This document shows, in pieces, positions 17,717 to 26,375 of a stretch of DNA of 64,000 nucleotides. The number at the start of each line of letters is the position of its first letter. Within the stretch, counting starts at the first letter, position 1. This DNA comes from Salirhabdus sp. Marseille-P4669 (GTDB lineage Bacteria > Bacillota > Bacilli > Bacillales > Alkalibacillaceae): contig NZ_OEQK01000003.1 of NCBI RefSeq assembly GCF_900240405.1, forward strand, positions 124,001 through 188,000. The letters run 5' to 3'. A model generated the notes under the pieces. It saw only the letters and a program-made list of their open reading frames with translations, was not told the DNA's origin and ran no database searches. Made by a program: the position numbers and the translations under genes.

Positions 17717-17935
17717 TTAGGCCATTACGATAGAGGTGTCATTTCGCTCTATTTCCTGTAATGTCCATTCTTGAAGAGGAACTACTGCGTTCGCTACAGC
17801 ATAAAGCTGATCAGGTGTAGCAGTAATCTTAATGTTGTTAAAGTTTTTATTCTTTAGGACCGCCTTCCCCTCTTCATCCGTACCAGTTTGGAAAACTAAC
17901 TGTAATTGTGTTCTCACAATTTGAGTTGAAGCCAT
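17717..17935 (-). CDS. DUF1659 domain protein
   Basis: 72 residues: MASTQIVRTQLQLVFQTGTD, then ILTFKNFNNI-type strand text (NKNFNNIKITATPDQLYAVA) and a short helix. This is the DUF1659 family, of unknown function. The start is ATG 17935 with AAAGGAGGTG upstream. It is first in the DUF1659-DUF2922-YvrJ trio. Predicted soluble; no signal. Confidence 0.85.
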   Translation of the reverse strand: MASTQIVRTQLQLVFQTGTDEEGKAVLKNKNFNNIKITATPDQLYAVANAVVPLQEWTLQEIERNDTSIVMA

Positions 17936-18100
17936 GTTACCACCTCCTTTCATCTTTATAATCGAATAAAGTCAGCAGGAGGTGTCTAATAAAATTAAAA
18001 AATAATACATAGTTATCAATTCTACTATGGAAGTGTTTGTATTAGCGGCTTTACGGTTAGTGGCAGTAGATTTTATGGACAGAATGGAAAAGGAATAAAT

Positions 18101-18128
18101 AAAAAGAGCAACACCTAAGCGGCGCTGC
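18101..18128 (-). terminator. Terminator of the 26-residue membrane peptide gene
   Basis: On the minus strand, GCAGCGCC-GCTTA-GGTGTTGC forms an eight-base stem (two G-U pairs) followed by a CTTTTT tract. It gives the short peptide its own stable transcript end. Confidence 0.75.
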
Positions 18129-18140
18129 CCTATGTACCTT

Positions 18141-18221
18141 TTATTCGTGATCAAACATACAATACCCTATATTTAATAGAAGAATGCCTACACATACAAT
18201 TCCTAAAACTGTTTCGATCAT
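18141..18221 (-). CDS. 26-residue hydrophobic peptide (holin-like toxin candidate)
   Basis: MIETVLGIVCVGILLLNIGY then CMFDHE. It is a single membrane helix with a charged tail, preceded by a perfect AGGAGGTG ribosome site and followed by a dedicated terminator. Size, topology and gene layout resemble the small hydrophobic type I toxins and putative holin-like toxins of Bacilli, but no antisense RNA can be proven from sequence. It lies just upstream of the DUF1659 trio on the same strand. Function inferred. Confidence 0.6.
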   Translation of the reverse strand: MIETVLGIVCVGILLLNIGYCMFDHE

Positions 18222-18466
18222 TTGAACACACCTCCTGGTAAGTAAACAATAAAGTATATCTTTATCTATTTTACCAAAAATTCGCTTATAATCCACATTG
18301 TTTTTTGTACATAAACGTACGGAGCTTTTCTACGGATAAATGAAACCACCTACTGTACGATGTGGAAATTACTTCATATAAAATTTTATCTTTTTCCCCG
18401 AAAATTATCTACCTCATATGTTAAAATCTATTAAGAAGCCTAATATAGTTAAGATGGTGATAAAGC

Positions 18467-19624
18467 ATGGCATATTGTCCCTATTGTGGAACAGTAGTTA
18501 AAGAAGAAGAACAATATTGTATTCATTGTGGAAAAGCATTACCTAAAGATTATGCCGAGCGTACAGTACCTGTTAGGAAACGAAACAGATGGTGGTTTTT
18601 ACCAATAGGAACTGCTACTGTATTTGTCTTATTATTTATCGGTTTGTATGTTTATTCCAATTACGAGAAGGATCGTGCATTAAGTGCATATAATGAAGGC
18701 GTTCAACTAGCTAAGGATGGAAAGTTTGAACAAGCGAAAGAAACGTTTGAAACAGCTTTGGACAAAGATAAAGCACTCCGTCCCGCTGCTCAAAATGCAC
18801 AATTTATGGATATCGCATTGTCCATTCAAGAGAAACTATCTTCAGCCAAAGTATTACTGGAAGAGCAATCATTTCAATCCGCCCTTTCCTTGTTAGATGA
18901 AGCAGAACAGCAATTAAAGAACTATGATGGTTTTTTAGTAGATAACTTACTGAACCGTATTTTAACGCTTAATAGTCAAATTCAAACGGAAGAACTAAAG
19001 TATAAATTAAATCAGAAACCCACTATTCAAGAGTTGAAAATATTACTTTGGGAATCGGAAACAATTCAAACAGAAGAGGCTAAAGAATTAACCAACGATA
19101 TTCGTGATCGTATTGTAGATTATACGTACACAACAGCCAATGAATCTATGAAAGCAAAACAATACTTGGATGCTATTGAAATCGTTGAAGAAGGACTTCG
19201 ATATGCACCGAATAACGAAAAACTCGACAGCTTAAAAACAACGATTGAAAAGGAGAAGGTTGCCTTTGAGACGGAACAACAGCAACGAATTCAACAAGCT
19301 ATGGATGCGGCAGAGCAAGAATATGAAAGGAATAAAAATAATGCAGTCGAGGTTATTTCAATTGAAACAGCTAAAGATGAGTATGGTGATTTAGTAGTAA
19401 ATGGTGTCATAAAAAGTGTTGCTACTGTACCAATTTACTCCATATCAGTTGAATATAACTTAGTAGATTTAGATGGAGAAGTAGTGGAGTCCAACGTAGT
19501 ATTCACTTATCCAGATACTCTATATCCTGATGAAGAAGGAAAATTTGAATTTACTCACTATGATATTGATAAGGAGCTATTAGCAGAAATTGTAAAAGTA
19601 CAATGGTTCCTTGACTCACCTTAA
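18467..19624 (+). CDS. Zinc-ribbon membrane protein with TPR-like region
   Basis: 385 residues. The N-terminal zinc ribbon CPYCG...CIHCG (Cys4, 7, 18, 21) faces the cytoplasm. One membrane helix (~43-64, WWFLPIGTATVFVLLFIGLYVY) follows, then an extracellular helical TPR-like region with repeated A-x-x-x-F/Y patterns (FEQAKETFETALDKD, LDAIEIVEEGLRYAPNN). A C-terminal beta domain (~300-385) reads VNGVIKSVATVPIYSISVEYNL, like an FxLYD domain. It is followed after 19 bases by a membrane serine protease and is likely its operon partner. Role unknown; envelope quality control is possible. Confidence 0.75.
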   Translation: MAYCPYCGTVVKEEEQYCIHCGKALPKDYAERTVPVRKRNRWWFLPIGTATVFVLLFIGLYVYSNYEKDRALSAYNEGVQLAKDGKFEQAKETFETALDKDKALRPAAQNAQFMDIALSIQEKLSSAKVLLEEQSFQSALSLLDEAEQQLKNYDGFLVDNLLNRILTLNSQIQTEELKYKLNQKPTIQELKILLWESETIQTEEAKELTNDIRDRIVDYTYTTANESMKAKQYLDAIEIVEEGLRYAPNNEKLDSLKTTIEKEKVAFETEQQQRIQQAMDAAEQEYERNKNNAVEVISIETAKDEYGDLVVNGVIKSVATVPIYSISVEYNLVDLDGEVVESNVVFTYPDTLYPDEEGKFEFTHYDIDKELLAEIVKVQWFLDSP

Positions 19625-19643
19625 AGGGAAGTGTGAAATAGGC

Positions 19644-20822
19644 ATGAAAAAACATATTATTTGGCCCATTTTAATTACTATTGTTATTGCTATTGTATCG
19701 ATAACAGTACTGATTATATCTTATAACAATTGGAGTAAAGAGGAAGTAAAGGTTCAAAACGAATTAGCAACTCTAGTAAAAGCAGAAAGTGAAGAATCAG
19801 AAAAAGATTTAAAAACGATTATTCACGAATCACAAAAGACCGTTGTCCAAATCGAAGCAGAAAGTGGAAATGGACAAAGTATTGGTTCAGGCTTTATATA
19901 TAACGATCTAGGTGATATTATGACCAATGCGCACGTCGTTCAAAATGCGGATTCCATTTACGTGAAGACCTCTGATGCGAAAACGTATCCAGCTGCATTA
20001 ATCGGGATAAGCGAAGAACAAGATATTGCGGTTATCCGGGTGCCGCAATTAACCAATCGAACTACATTAGAAGTAGATCCTGATCTTGAGGTGGATATTG
20101 GAGATGAAATTCTTGCTGTAGGTAGCCCTCTAGGCTTTCAAAACACAGTAACTACTGGAATTATATCTGGTAAAAATCGAACATTCACCGTGGAAGGTGG
20201 GTTTGAATATAAAGATGCATATCAAATATCCGCCCCTATTACAAATGGAAACAGTGGTGGGCCGCTAATTCATTTAAAAACAGGAAAAATTATAGCGGTG
20301 AATTCTGCTGGTACAAAAGAAGGATCCATGGGGTTCAGCATTCCCATCGGAAAAGTATTAGATATGGCAAAAATGTGGTCAGACAAAACGGACAATTCGA
20401 ACCTAAATTTTGATGGCACTACAAATACAACGGATGATTTAACAGAAGAACAATTAATCGAAAATGCCAATTATATTGTTCGTTATTTTTACGAGAATCT
20501 AAACATCCGAGACTATTTTAATGCGTACACATTGCTAGGTAGCTCCTTACAGGGACAGACCTCTTATCAAGATTTTAGAAGTCAATACGTTCACGTCGTA
20601 AACTTTACATTAAATAATACAAAGAGTGAAATGCTAAATCAAGATCAAGTTAAAATTACATTACAAACAGATAACCATACGCGTAATAGTGAACAAGATC
20701 AAATCATTGAACATTATCAGGTTTCCTATATAATCGGCTACGAAAATGATCAAGTTAAAATTTTAGAGAAATCTCAAGAATTATTATCGACAACAAACAT
20801 TGAGCCACCAACTAAGGAATAA
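19644..20822 (+). CDS. Membrane-anchored HtrA-like serine protease
   Basis: 392 residues from ATG 19644. N-terminal signal anchor (~5-27), then a trypsin-like domain with catalytic His97 (TNAHVVQ), Asp127 (EQDIAVI) and Ser204 (GNSGGPL). There is no PDZ domain; instead residues ~275-392 form an NTF2-like or TcaA-like region (NANYIVRYFYENLN, YHVS-type strands). It should act outside the membrane on misfolded or surface proteins. It follows the zinc-ribbon/TPR gene by 19 bases. The unusual C-terminus sets it apart from standard HtrA. Confidence 0.85.
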   Translation: MKKHIIWPILITIVIAIVSITVLIISYNNWSKEEVKVQNELATLVKAESEESEKDLKTIIHESQKTVVQIEAESGNGQSIGSGFIYNDLGDIMTNAHVVQNADSIYVKTSDAKTYPAALIGISEEQDIAVIRVPQLTNRTTLEVDPDLEVDIGDEILAVGSPLGFQNTVTTGIISGKNRTFTVEGGFEYKDAYQISAPITNGNSGGPLIHLKTGKIIAVNSAGTKEGSMGFSIPIGKVLDMAKMWSDKTDNSNLNFDGTTNTTDDLTEEQLIENANYIVRYFYENLNIRDYFNAYTLLGSSLQGQTSYQDFRSQYVHVVNFTLNNTKSEMLNQDQVKITLQTDNHTRNSEQDQIIEHYQVSYIIGYENDQVKILEKSQELLSTTNIEPPTKE

Positions 20823-20827
20823 TCGAA

Positions 20828-20874
20828 ATAGAAGCCTACTCCTTTCGTATTTATTAAGGAGAGCTTCTATTTTT
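20828..20874. terminator. Terminator after the protease gene
   Basis: Stem ATAGAAGC...GCTTCTAT, extended inward by CTCCTT/AAGGAG, then TTTTT on the plus strand. It lies between convergent genes. Confidence 0.8.
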
Positions 20875-20878
20875 CATT

Positions 20879-21418
20879 TTAAACGACAATCTCACATTCG
20901 AGTTGCAATACTTTCTCTCTATTTTCCCAACCAACAAATATTTGAAGAATAAATCTCCCCCTATTTACTTCAGCTATCTCCACTGTTTCCAATGTATTTT
21001 TATCTCTGAAATACTCCATGACTACATGAGCCCCTGGGGATATTTCAATGGATTTGAGCTTTTGCTGATATGGCAACTGTCCAAAGTTATCCCCATATGT
21101 AGCTCTTACACCAATTTCCTCTTTTTCTTTTGACAAATTAATGATTTGTAATAAAGAATGAGAAGGATGGATATAAGTTGGTACAGCCATTGGCATAATT
21201 GCATAACCTTTCATAGATTTATAAATGATAAAAAGAACATCTTGATTTAACTTAGAGGGAAATTGAACTTGATCTAACAAGCGTTCCTCATTGTCTATAA
21301 CTATCGATTTGACTTCAAATGGTTCTAATTTATCTTTATGAGTAAGCTGTATTGTGTCGCTTGTTGCATTAAAAACTTTTGTCTCATTATTCCTAGTAGA
21401 AAAGGCTAGTTTATACAA
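20879..21418 (-). CDS. Hypothetical protein
   Basis: 179 residues, no signal peptide, mostly beta-strand in pattern. Not recognised. It opens MYKLAFSTRNNETKVFNATS and contains PTYIHPSHSLLQIINLSKEK and IEISPGAHVVMEYFRDKNTL, reminiscent of a beta-sandwich repeat. Start is TTG 21418 with GGAGGT six bases upstream, a strong ribosome site. It lies convergent to the protease gene and divergent from a lipoprotein gene. No function is proposed. Confidence 0.65.
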   Translation of the reverse strand: MYKLAFSTRNNETKVFNATSDTIQLTHKDKLEPFEVKSIVIDNEERLLDQVQFPSKLNQDVLFIIYKSMKGYAIMPMAVPTYIHPSHSLLQIINLSKEKEEIGVRATYGDNFGQLPYQQKLKSIEISPGAHVVMEYFRDKNTLETVEIAEVNRGRFILQIFVGWENREKVLQLECEIVV

Positions 21419-21547
21419 GTTGCTACCTCCTTATCTAATTCGTTTTGAACAATTTGTGAAACTCTCTTGATTTCAATTTCAAATTGTACGTTATTTTGGT
21501 ATGATTTGATTTATTAGAGAATATAGGAAAGGATTGGACTTTAAGGA

Positions 21548-21964
21548 ATGCTCAAAATGAAATGGATTGTATTATTAATAAGTATGTTACCCATTATATT
21601 CATATCTGCTTGTAGTAATGAAAATTCGAATTCCGATAATCAACAAGATGAGCAATTGCCCGAAATGGTAGAGGTCAACATTCAATTACCAGATAAGATT
21701 ATAGCAAATGAAAATGTCAAATTATCCACACTTGTAATGCAAGGAGAAGAAAAAGTGGATGATGCCAGTGATGTTACATTGGAAATATGGAAGGAAGGCG
21801 TAAGTGAAGAGGACCATGAAAAGATTTTAGCAGAACCCGTTGGAAATGGCCTCTATTCCATCTCCTATACATTTGAATCCCCGGGTACGTATCACGTAAT
21901 AAGCCATGTCAATGCGCGGGACATGCATGTTATGCCGAAAGAAACATTTGAAGTTACGGAATAA
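21548..21964 (+). CDS. FixH/YtkA-like lipoprotein
   Basis: 138 residues. Signal peptide with lipobox ISAC (Cys22), then a short Asn/Asp linker and an Ig-like domain with EVNIQLPDKIIANENVKLST, a GNGLYSISYTFESPGTYHVI motif, and a closing HVNARDMHVMP. This pattern is that of YtkA/FixH domains, small surface beta-sandwiches often linked to copper or respiratory maturation. Exact role unknown. It lies upstream of a YjcZ gene. Confidence 0.75.
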   Translation: MLKMKWIVLLISMLPIIFISACSNENSNSDNQQDEQLPEMVEVNIQLPDKIIANENVKLSTLVMQGEEKVDDASDVTLEIWKEGVSEEDHEKILAEPVGNGLYSISYTFESPGTYHVISHVNARDMHVMPKETFEVTE

Positions 21965-22000
21965 GTCCAGCAAATTCATAAAAATTGGGTGTTCGTCTAT

Positions 22001-22027
22001 ACATTCGTCTGTATCCTCCATATGATA
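22001..22027 (+). promoter_or_regulatory. Possible sigma-K promoter of yjcZ-like gene
   Basis: AC, 16 bases, then CATATGATA fits the mother-cell sigma-K pattern (AC at -35, CATAnnnTA at -10), 32 bases before the ATG of the sporulation peptide gene. Confidence 0.5.
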
Positions 22028-22058
22028 TTAGTGTAAGTTATACGGAGGTGAAGCAATT

Positions 22059-22196
22059 ATGCATATGTACGGACACGGACACGATCACTGTCATTATGGA
22101 TATGGATATGGAGGATTTGGGTTTGGTAACGGCTTTGCATTAATAGTCGTACTGTTTATTTTGCTCATTATCGTAGGTGCAGCATTCTATAATTAA
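22059..22196 (+). CDS. YjcZ family sporulation protein
   Basis: 45 residues: a His/Gly/Tyr-rich N-terminus ([19 protein letters not shown]) followed by the conserved membrane helix [18 protein letters not shown] of the YjcZ/YtjC sporulation family. Ribosome site GGAGGTGA. Typical members are expressed late in sporulation and are spore-associated. The His-rich head is stronger than usual and could bind metal. A sigma-K-like promoter lies upstream. Family assignment is strong, role unproven. Confidence 0.87.
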   Translation: MHMYGHGHDHCHYGYGYGGFGFGNGFALIVVLFILLIIVGAAFYN

Positions 22197-22230
22197 TTTT
22201 ATCAAGGGTAATGAATTCTCCCCTGCAAAC

Positions 22231-22268
22231 AAAGAAGACACTCAAGAAAAGCGTTGAGTGTCTTCTTT
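22231..22268. terminator. Bidirectional terminator
   Basis: Stem AAAGAAGACACTCAA/TTGAGTGTCTTCTTT between the convergent yjcZ-like and GGDEF-EAL genes. Confidence 0.88.
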
Positions 22269-22269
22269 A

Positions 22270-24240
22270 TTATCGGACAAAAAAGGATTCTGCTTCCTTT
22301 GGCGCAACTGGCTTGCTAAAGTAAAATCCTTGTATTTCATCACAGCTTTCATTCCTTAAAAATTCGAGCTGCTCTTTAGTCTCCACACCTTCTGCTATAA
22401 CCTTCATATTTAAAGCATGGGATAAATGAATAATAGATTTCACAATCGCTTGATTTTGTTCTCGATCGCCTCTAATAAATAATTGATCAATTTTCAACTT
22501 ACTTAACGGAAATTGACTTAAGTATTTCATAGATGAATAGCCTGTACCGAAATCATCAATTGCTACCTGCACACCTAGGTTTTGAAGACCACGTAGTGTT
22601 GCCAAAATAAATTCTTCATTTGCCATTGCCATGCTCTCTGTTATTTCAAGCTCCAAATAATCAGGCTTTAATCCGGTATCATGTAGTGTTTGTTCTACTT
22701 TTTCTACTAAATTTTTCTGTAAAAACTGCTTAACAGATAAATTAACACTTATTTTAGTAGGTTTATAGCCTCTATTCTGCCATTCTTTGTTTTGACGACA
22801 TGCTTCCTGTAAGACCCAATCTCCGATTTCAATAATTAATCCTGTTTTTTCAGCTAGCGGGATGAACACACCAGGTGAAATATACCCTTTGCTCGGATGC
22901 TTCCACCTTAAGAGTGCCTCAAAACCAATTACTTCATCAGTATGAATGTTTACTTGAGGTTGATAATGCAATTCAAATTGCTTGTCTTGAATAGCACGTC
23001 TTAATTCATTTTCGATTGTGAGCATTTCTTTAAAGTTCTCCGAAATGGATGACTCAAACAATTGAAAATGATTCCGTTGCTTTTCTTTTATTACATACAT
23101 TGCTGAATCAGCATGTTTAATTAATTCATTTGAATTAGTCCCATTTTCTGGATATAAACTGATACCAATGCTTACAGAAGTATAAATTTCAAATTCATTA
23201 ACCTTTATAGGAGTAGTAAAGGCTGCAATTACCTTCTTGGCAAACTGCTTTGCATCCTCCTCATCTTGAATTCCTCTTTGTAATATTAAAAATTCATCCC
23301 CACTCATTCTCGCGATGAAATTGAATTCATTTAATAGACTTTTCAACCGATTGGCACAGGCCTTCAATAAGTTATCGCCAAATTGATAACCTAATGAATC
23401 ATTAATTTGTTTGAAATAATCAATATCAACAAAGTGAACAGCTAGCTTGGATTGATTTTCTTTACACTCTTCTATCGCGTCCACTAATGTTTTATTAAAG
23501 TAATTACGGTTTGGTAAATCGGTCAATTCATCATAATAGGCCATAAATTCAATTTTCTTTTTATTTAATACACCTTCTGTAATATCTCGAATGATGGCAA
23601 TTTGCAATGATTGATTTTCATTAGGGTATGCTTGCGAAAATACTTCAACATAAATCGTATCCCCGTCCTGCTTCGTCCCTGTTAATTGAAAGAAAGAATT
23701 ACTTTGCTCCTCTCCTTTATTCGATTCAAGTTGTACACAAGAAGCAATATCAAAAATAGAGTGGATCGGCTGGTTTAGCAATTCCGCTCTTGGAAATCCC
23801 AGCATTTTTGCAAATGATGGATCACAATCAATGATTCGATTTCCATCATGTAATAGCATTCCTTCGTGAGACGCATGCATCATGTTACTCATGGAATACA
23901 ACATACTTTCTCTTTCATCGTTCAATCGAATTGGATGTAAAACAAAACAAAAGTTACCATCTTCCATTTTCCAACTTTTTATGTCTACTAATGGACGTTG
24001 ATTGGTTGGGAGCTCGTGTAACGTTTGATATTCTGATTTGCTAGAAATGAATTCAAAATCAACAAAAGGTACTATAGACTGTTTTGTAGTTTGATTATGC
24101 TCTAGATTTAATAATTGATAAGCGGACTTATTCCCGTATGTAATATAGCCGTTTGATTCTGTAATAATAACTGCATCCCGTAAATGTGTTAAAAACGATT
24201 TAGGTATGGGAAAGTTCTCCTTGTTCGTAACGATGTCCAT
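22270..24240 (-). CDS. PAS-GGDEF-EAL cyclic-di-GMP enzyme
   Basis: 656 residues, no membrane segment. Two PAS-like sensor regions (~10-110 and 120-220), then a diguanylate cyclase domain (~235-395) with RMSGDEF in place of GGDEF, and an EAL domain (~405-650). The EAL residues look intact: EALLRW, NLSVKQF, ELEITES, AIDDFGTGYSS, KIDQLFI, AEGVET. It therefore probably degrades c-di-GMP; the SGDEF variant is known to be active in some enzymes. The signal for the PAS domains is unknown. It controls the motile-sessile switch in relatives. Confidence 0.92.
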   Translation of the reverse strand: MDIVTNKENFPIPKSFLTHLRDAVIITESNGYITYGNKSAYQLLNLEHNQTTKQSIVPFVDFEFISSKSEYQTLHELPTNQRPLVDIKSWKMEDGNFCFVLHPIRLNDERESMLYSMSNMMHASHEGMLLHDGNRIIDCDPSFAKMLGFPRAELLNQPIHSIFDIASCVQLESNKGEEQSNSFFQLTGTKQDGDTIYVEVFSQAYPNENQSLQIAIIRDITEGVLNKKKIEFMAYYDELTDLPNRNYFNKTLVDAIEECKENQSKLAVHFVDIDYFKQINDSLGYQFGDNLLKACANRLKSLLNEFNFIARMSGDEFLILQRGIQDEEDAKQFAKKVIAAFTTPIKVNEFEIYTSVSIGISLYPENGTNSNELIKHADSAMYVIKEKQRNHFQLFESSISENFKEMLTIENELRRAIQDKQFELHYQPQVNIHTDEVIGFEALLRWKHPSKGYISPGVFIPLAEKTGLIIEIGDWVLQEACRQNKEWQNRGYKPTKISVNLSVKQFLQKNLVEKVEQTLHDTGLKPDYLELEITESMAMANEEFILATLRGLQNLGVQVAIDDFGTGYSSMKYLSQFPLSKLKIDQLFIRGDREQNQAIVKSIIHLSHALNMKVIAEGVETKEQLEFLRNESCDEIQGFYFSKPVAPKEAESFFVR

Positions 24241-24314
24241 TTCTGCTCCCCCTATTACGATTTATCCCTTTGTATATTTCAATTCCTGTATGGATGAATG
24301 ATACAAATTCACGA

Positions 24315-25679
24315 TTATCCGATAATGATTCTTTCTTTTGGATAGCGGTAACTTCCACTTTTCTTCTCATTTCTAAACGTAAATAAGAATGTTAAGATTC
24401 CAATTCGACCAATAAACATTAAAGTCATTAATACAAATTGACTTCCAGTTGATAATCCTGGTGTTATTCCCATTGATAGCCCAACAGTACCGAATGCTGA
24501 GCTTACTTCAAATAAAATAGATACAAGCGAAAATGGCTCCATTATGGAAATGATGATGACAGACACAAAACATAATATGAGCGCCATTAAGGTTACAGCA
24601 ACTGCTTTTGATAAATCCTCATCATGTACCTCTCTTCTAAAGATGGTTACATTTTTTCTACCTCTAGCAAAATGAATAATAAACAATACAACCAACACAA
24701 ATGTTGTCGTACGTATTCCTCCACCAACACTACTTGGTGAAGCGCCTATAAACATAAGTGATGATAAAAACAGCTGGGATTGTTCCGTTAACAAGCTGAC
24801 ATCCATTGTGGATAAGCCACCACTTCTTGTTGTTGTCGACTGAAACAAACTGTAAAAAATGACTTCATGCCACGATTTATCTGCAAAGAAATGATTCCAT
24901 TCCAATAAGATAAGAATGAAAAACCCGAAAACAATTAATGCAATATATGTTAATGAAGTGATTTTGGTAAATAAACTAAACTTTAAAAATTTCCGATCTT
25001 CCTTGGATGACATGAGATAGTCTTTCACTTCAATTAAAACTGGAAAACCAATGGAACCTAGAACAATTAAAATGATATGGATAAACTGCACAAAATAATC
25101 ATCTTTAAAAGGTAATAACGATTGACCAGTTATATCAAAGCCTGTATTTGTCGTAGCACTTACAGAAGCGAAAAAGCCTTGAAAATACGCCTCTTGCCAT
25201 GTCGGAAAGTAGCTTAAGTAATACGTACCTAGTACTAAAAAACCGATAAACTCAATTAATAAAATGAGCTTCAGGATCCCTTTCATCAATCGGACCATGC
25301 CTTGAAAGGTTGATTGGTTTTGGTCCGTCATAATTAATCGACGTTCCTTAAAGCCAATTTTCTTGCCAAGAATAATCCATATGAACGTCCCTAATGTCAT
25401 TACACCAAGACCACCGAATTGGAAAACAAACGCTAGCGAAAATAATCCTAGATTATTAAAAGAATCTACAAGCGTTATAGTAGATAGCCCTGTCACACTT
25501 ACGGCACTAACAGAAGTAAACAAAAGCTCCATAAAGGATAAAGATACACCATCCTTATGAGCAATTGGCATACTCAATAATAATACCGAAACGGTCACAG
25601 CAACCAAATAAAATAGGACAATAAGTTGTACTGGTGAACGTTTACTTATCCATTGTGAAACTCGATTTTGATCTTCCAT
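24315..25679 (-). CDS. KtrB/TrkH-type potassium transporter
   Basis: 454 residues, with about ten membrane helices and the four pore-loop repeats of SKT proteins. Filter-region glycines are visible in SVSAVSVTGLST, SATTNTGFDI, TTTRSGGLST and SSAFGTVGLSMG. It imports potassium coupled to a Ktr (RCK) gating subunit; no such gene is adjacent, as for B. subtilis KtrD. AGAGGAG ribosome site. Low-affinity Ktr function is inferred. Confidence 0.9.
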   Translation of the reverse strand: MEDQNRVSQWISKRSPVQLIVLFYLVAVTVSVLLLSMPIAHKDGVSLSFMELLFTSVSAVSVTGLSTITLVDSFNNLGLFSLAFVFQFGGLGVMTLGTFIWIILGKKIGFKERRLIMTDQNQSTFQGMVRLMKGILKLILLIEFIGFLVLGTYYLSYFPTWQEAYFQGFFASVSATTNTGFDITGQSLLPFKDDYFVQFIHIILIVLGSIGFPVLIEVKDYLMSSKEDRKFLKFSLFTKITSLTYIALIVFGFFILILLEWNHFFADKSWHEVIFYSLFQSTTTRSGGLSTMDVSLLTEQSQLFLSSLMFIGASPSSVGGGIRTTTFVLVVLFIIHFARGRKNVTIFRREVHDEDLSKAVAVTLMALILCFVSVIIISIMEPFSLVSILFEVSSAFGTVGLSMGITPGLSTGSQFVLMTLMFIGRIGILTFLFTFRNEKKSGSYRYPKERIIIG

Positions 25680-25772
25680 AATACTTTCTCCTCTAAGTAG
25701 TCAAATTCCTTCCTTGAATGACAATTTTATCGAAAATTATACGTTTTTTCGACAATATTTTAAAATATCTTT

Positions 25773-26189
25773 CTATATTTTGTTATATTTTTTAAACTGT
25801 TCTAGTAATTCCGCCCCTTGGTATCCCTCTTCAATAAGCTCTTGCAGCATTTCCTCTACTTTCTCTCTTTTCCGATTGATGATTGTCCCCAAAAAGAGAA
25901 CATTTATATTGCCACCAATTTTATTGACATTTTTCACCTTTACCATAAACGTAGCTGGCGTATTGGTAGGTTTCGTAATCTTAACTTGAAGTACTTTTTC
26001 CCGCTTTTCCTTTTTTAAGGTATCAAAAAAGTCTTTATAACGATTATGAGTATATGCTTCTATTAACCACTGGTTTTGCTCATCTTCTCGATTAATGATC
26101 AGACCATCAATAAGTTCAATATCCTTCGTTGTTAATACGTCCTCTACTTTTTCTAAAACACTTAGCGAAACTAATTTAAATGTCTTCAT
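25773..26189 (-). CDS. YwpF-like protein
   Basis: 138 residues, soluble, Lys/Glu-rich. MKTFKLVSLSVLEKVEDVLT is the conserved opening of YwpF-like proteins, a Bacillales family of unknown function. The start is ATG 26189 behind GGAGGGG; an upstream in-frame extension to 26237 has no ribosome site. Family members vary in the C-terminal helical region seen here (MLQELIEEGYQGAELLEQF). No operon partner. Confidence 0.75.
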   Translation of the reverse strand: MKTFKLVSLSVLEKVEDVLTTKDIELIDGLIINREDEQNQWLIEAYTHNRYKDFFDTLKKEKREKVLQVKITKPTNTPATFMVKVKNVNKIGGNINVLFLGTIINRKREKVEEMLQELIEEGYQGAELLEQFKKYNKI

Positions 26190-26375
26190 CCGTACCCCTC
26201 CACGAATCATAATACCCTTATTATAAGGGTTTACCAATACATTGCAAAAAAACTTTAATATTCTTTACATTATCATGAAAGGTTTGAGTAGAATAAGAGT
26301 TGGCTATATTATACATAATAGAAATTTACATGGCTTCTAAAGTAGGAATAATGAATGGGATAAGGAGTGTCCGAC

